DNA of 64,000 nt, from NCBI GenBank assembly GCA_018136815.1, contig CM030935.1:2736292-2800291 (forward strand), read 5' to 3'. This DNA comes from Isochrysis galbana (lineage: Eukaryota > Haptophyta > Isochrysidales > Isochrysidaceae). Shown here in pieces: positions 63,295-64,000 of the stretch. Both the position numbers and the translations under genes were made by a program. Within the stretch, counting starts at the first letter, position 1. Every line of letters starts with the position of its first letter. The notes beneath the pieces were generated by a model that saw nothing but the letters and a program-made list of their open reading frames with translations, ran no database searches and was not told the DNA's origin.

Positions 63295-64000
63295 CACGTT
63301 GTTTCGCGTGAAGGTCTTCGGATGGATCCCAAGAAAGTGGAAGCCGTCTCGAAAATCGACCCTACCCAAATCAACTCGATCGAAGCCGTCCGTTCTTTTC
63401 TTGGACTGTGTTCGTATTACCGCCGTTTTATACGTCGTTTTGCGATCCGTGCAGCGCCGTTAACCGCTCTCACGCGGAAAGGGTGCGATGTCCCGGTCGA
63501 GTCGCAAACAGAAGCCAGTCGCCAGGCTATCGAAGATCTCAAGCAAGCTATCTGTGAAGAACCCGTACTCGCACCTCCTCGAGACGACCGTCCTTTCCTC
63601 GTTAAGACCGACGGAGCTAGCAAGCTCGGCATCGCCGGCGTCCTTGCTCAGAAGGACGACGAAGGGAGAGAGCGCGTCGTTGCCTACTACGGTCGTAGTT
63701 TGAGTCCGGCTGAGCGCCATTGGACAGTCACTGAAATCGAGCTTCTAGCAGCGCTAGAATCGATCCGAAATTGGAGGCCTTATCTTTGGGGTCGCCACTT
63801 CACCCTCGTCGTAGACCATTCAGCTTTGCGCTGGCTTCATACGATGAAAGATCAAGTCACCGGTGGTCCAGCCTCGCGCCTCATGCGATGGGTCCTAAAG
63901 CTAGCCGAATATCGATTCGACGTCGTGCACAAACCTGGAGTCACTCACTGGGACGCCGACGGCTTATCCCGCTTAGTTGCTCTCGAGCCCGATCACGATC
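63295..64000 (+). mobile_element. Ty3 reverse transcriptase C terminus and RNase H, running off the window
   Basis: Open from 63295 (HVVSREGLRMDPKKVEAV) to the window end. It contains the RT thumb/connection (VRSFLGLCSYYRRFIRRFAI) and RNase H (LVKTDGASKLGIAGVLAQKD, YYGRSLSPAERHWTVTEIEL, LLAALESIRNWRPYLWG, DHSALRWLHTMKDQVTG). It is a diverged relative of the 28.3-30.9 kb element. The catalytic YLDD part is missing because the join to the methyltransferase linker falls just after it. Confidence 0.9.

Overview
The window is nuclear DNA of a microbial eukaryote, not a bacterium. Conserved eukaryotic proteins can be read only when GT-AG (twice GC-AG) introns are spliced out, there is a eukaryotic-type tRNA, and most of the rest is LTR retrotransposons, a LINE, hAT and mariner elements and MITEs. 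The host genes are strongly GC-rich, introns are short (about 100-360 bp), and one protein starts with a signal-peptide-like N terminus that may be a bipartite plastid leader. I read this as a GC-rich alga or related protist (haptophyte or stramenopile-like is a guess). Three runs of exactly 100 N (3110-3209, 28210-28309, 54053-54152) look like scaffold joins of unknown true size.

Host genes, left to right: glucosidase II alpha subunit (GH31, minus, 5 exons visible, both ends missing); a divergent group of three unrecognised ORFs, two of them tandem paralogs (4991-7401); a pyrroline-5-carboxylate-reductase-like gene (minus, 7782-8657); an intronless ASPM-like protein with CH domains, dozens of IQ motifs and an ARM-like tail (11676-17246); a 13-exon, 1425-residue chromatin protein joining two HMG-like boxes, an MBD, a DDT/WHIM module and two Tudor-like segments (21075-27493); a membrane-anchored Sec14/CRAL-TRIO protein (7 exons, 32949-35351); an intronless type 1 methionine aminopeptidase with an unusual N terminus (39509-40924); a VTT/DedA-type membrane protein (4 exons, 48845-50282); and a tRNA-Gly(GCC) (61202-61272, minus).

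Mobile DNA fills the space between. The most striking element is a Ty3-like retrotransposon (53.9-59.6 kb minus, 62.07-64.0 kb plus, pieces at 10.1-11.1 and 19.5 kb) whose polyprotein carries a phage-type cytosine-methyltransferase-like domain. A separate Ty3 pol copy lies at 28.3-30.9 kb with fragments at 36.7 and 47.0 kb. A copia element with apparently identical 613-bp LTRs and a 5-bp target duplication (42841-46855) sits inside a LINE; a hAT element (52232-53496) sits inside another copia; a 487-bp mariner-type MITE (20107-20593), a 197-bp hAT-type MITE (48125-48321) and a frameshifted mariner transposase (17584-19173) are also present. Several dispersed repeat families recur across the window.

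The host genes have unrelated housekeeping roles (ER glycoprotein processing, proline synthesis, spindle organisation, chromatin remodelling, lipid transfer, N-terminal Met removal, membrane lipid handling); no gene cluster with a shared pathway is evident. The one thematic link is DNA methylation: a possible retroelement-borne methyltransferase and a host protein with a methyl-CpG-binding-type domain.
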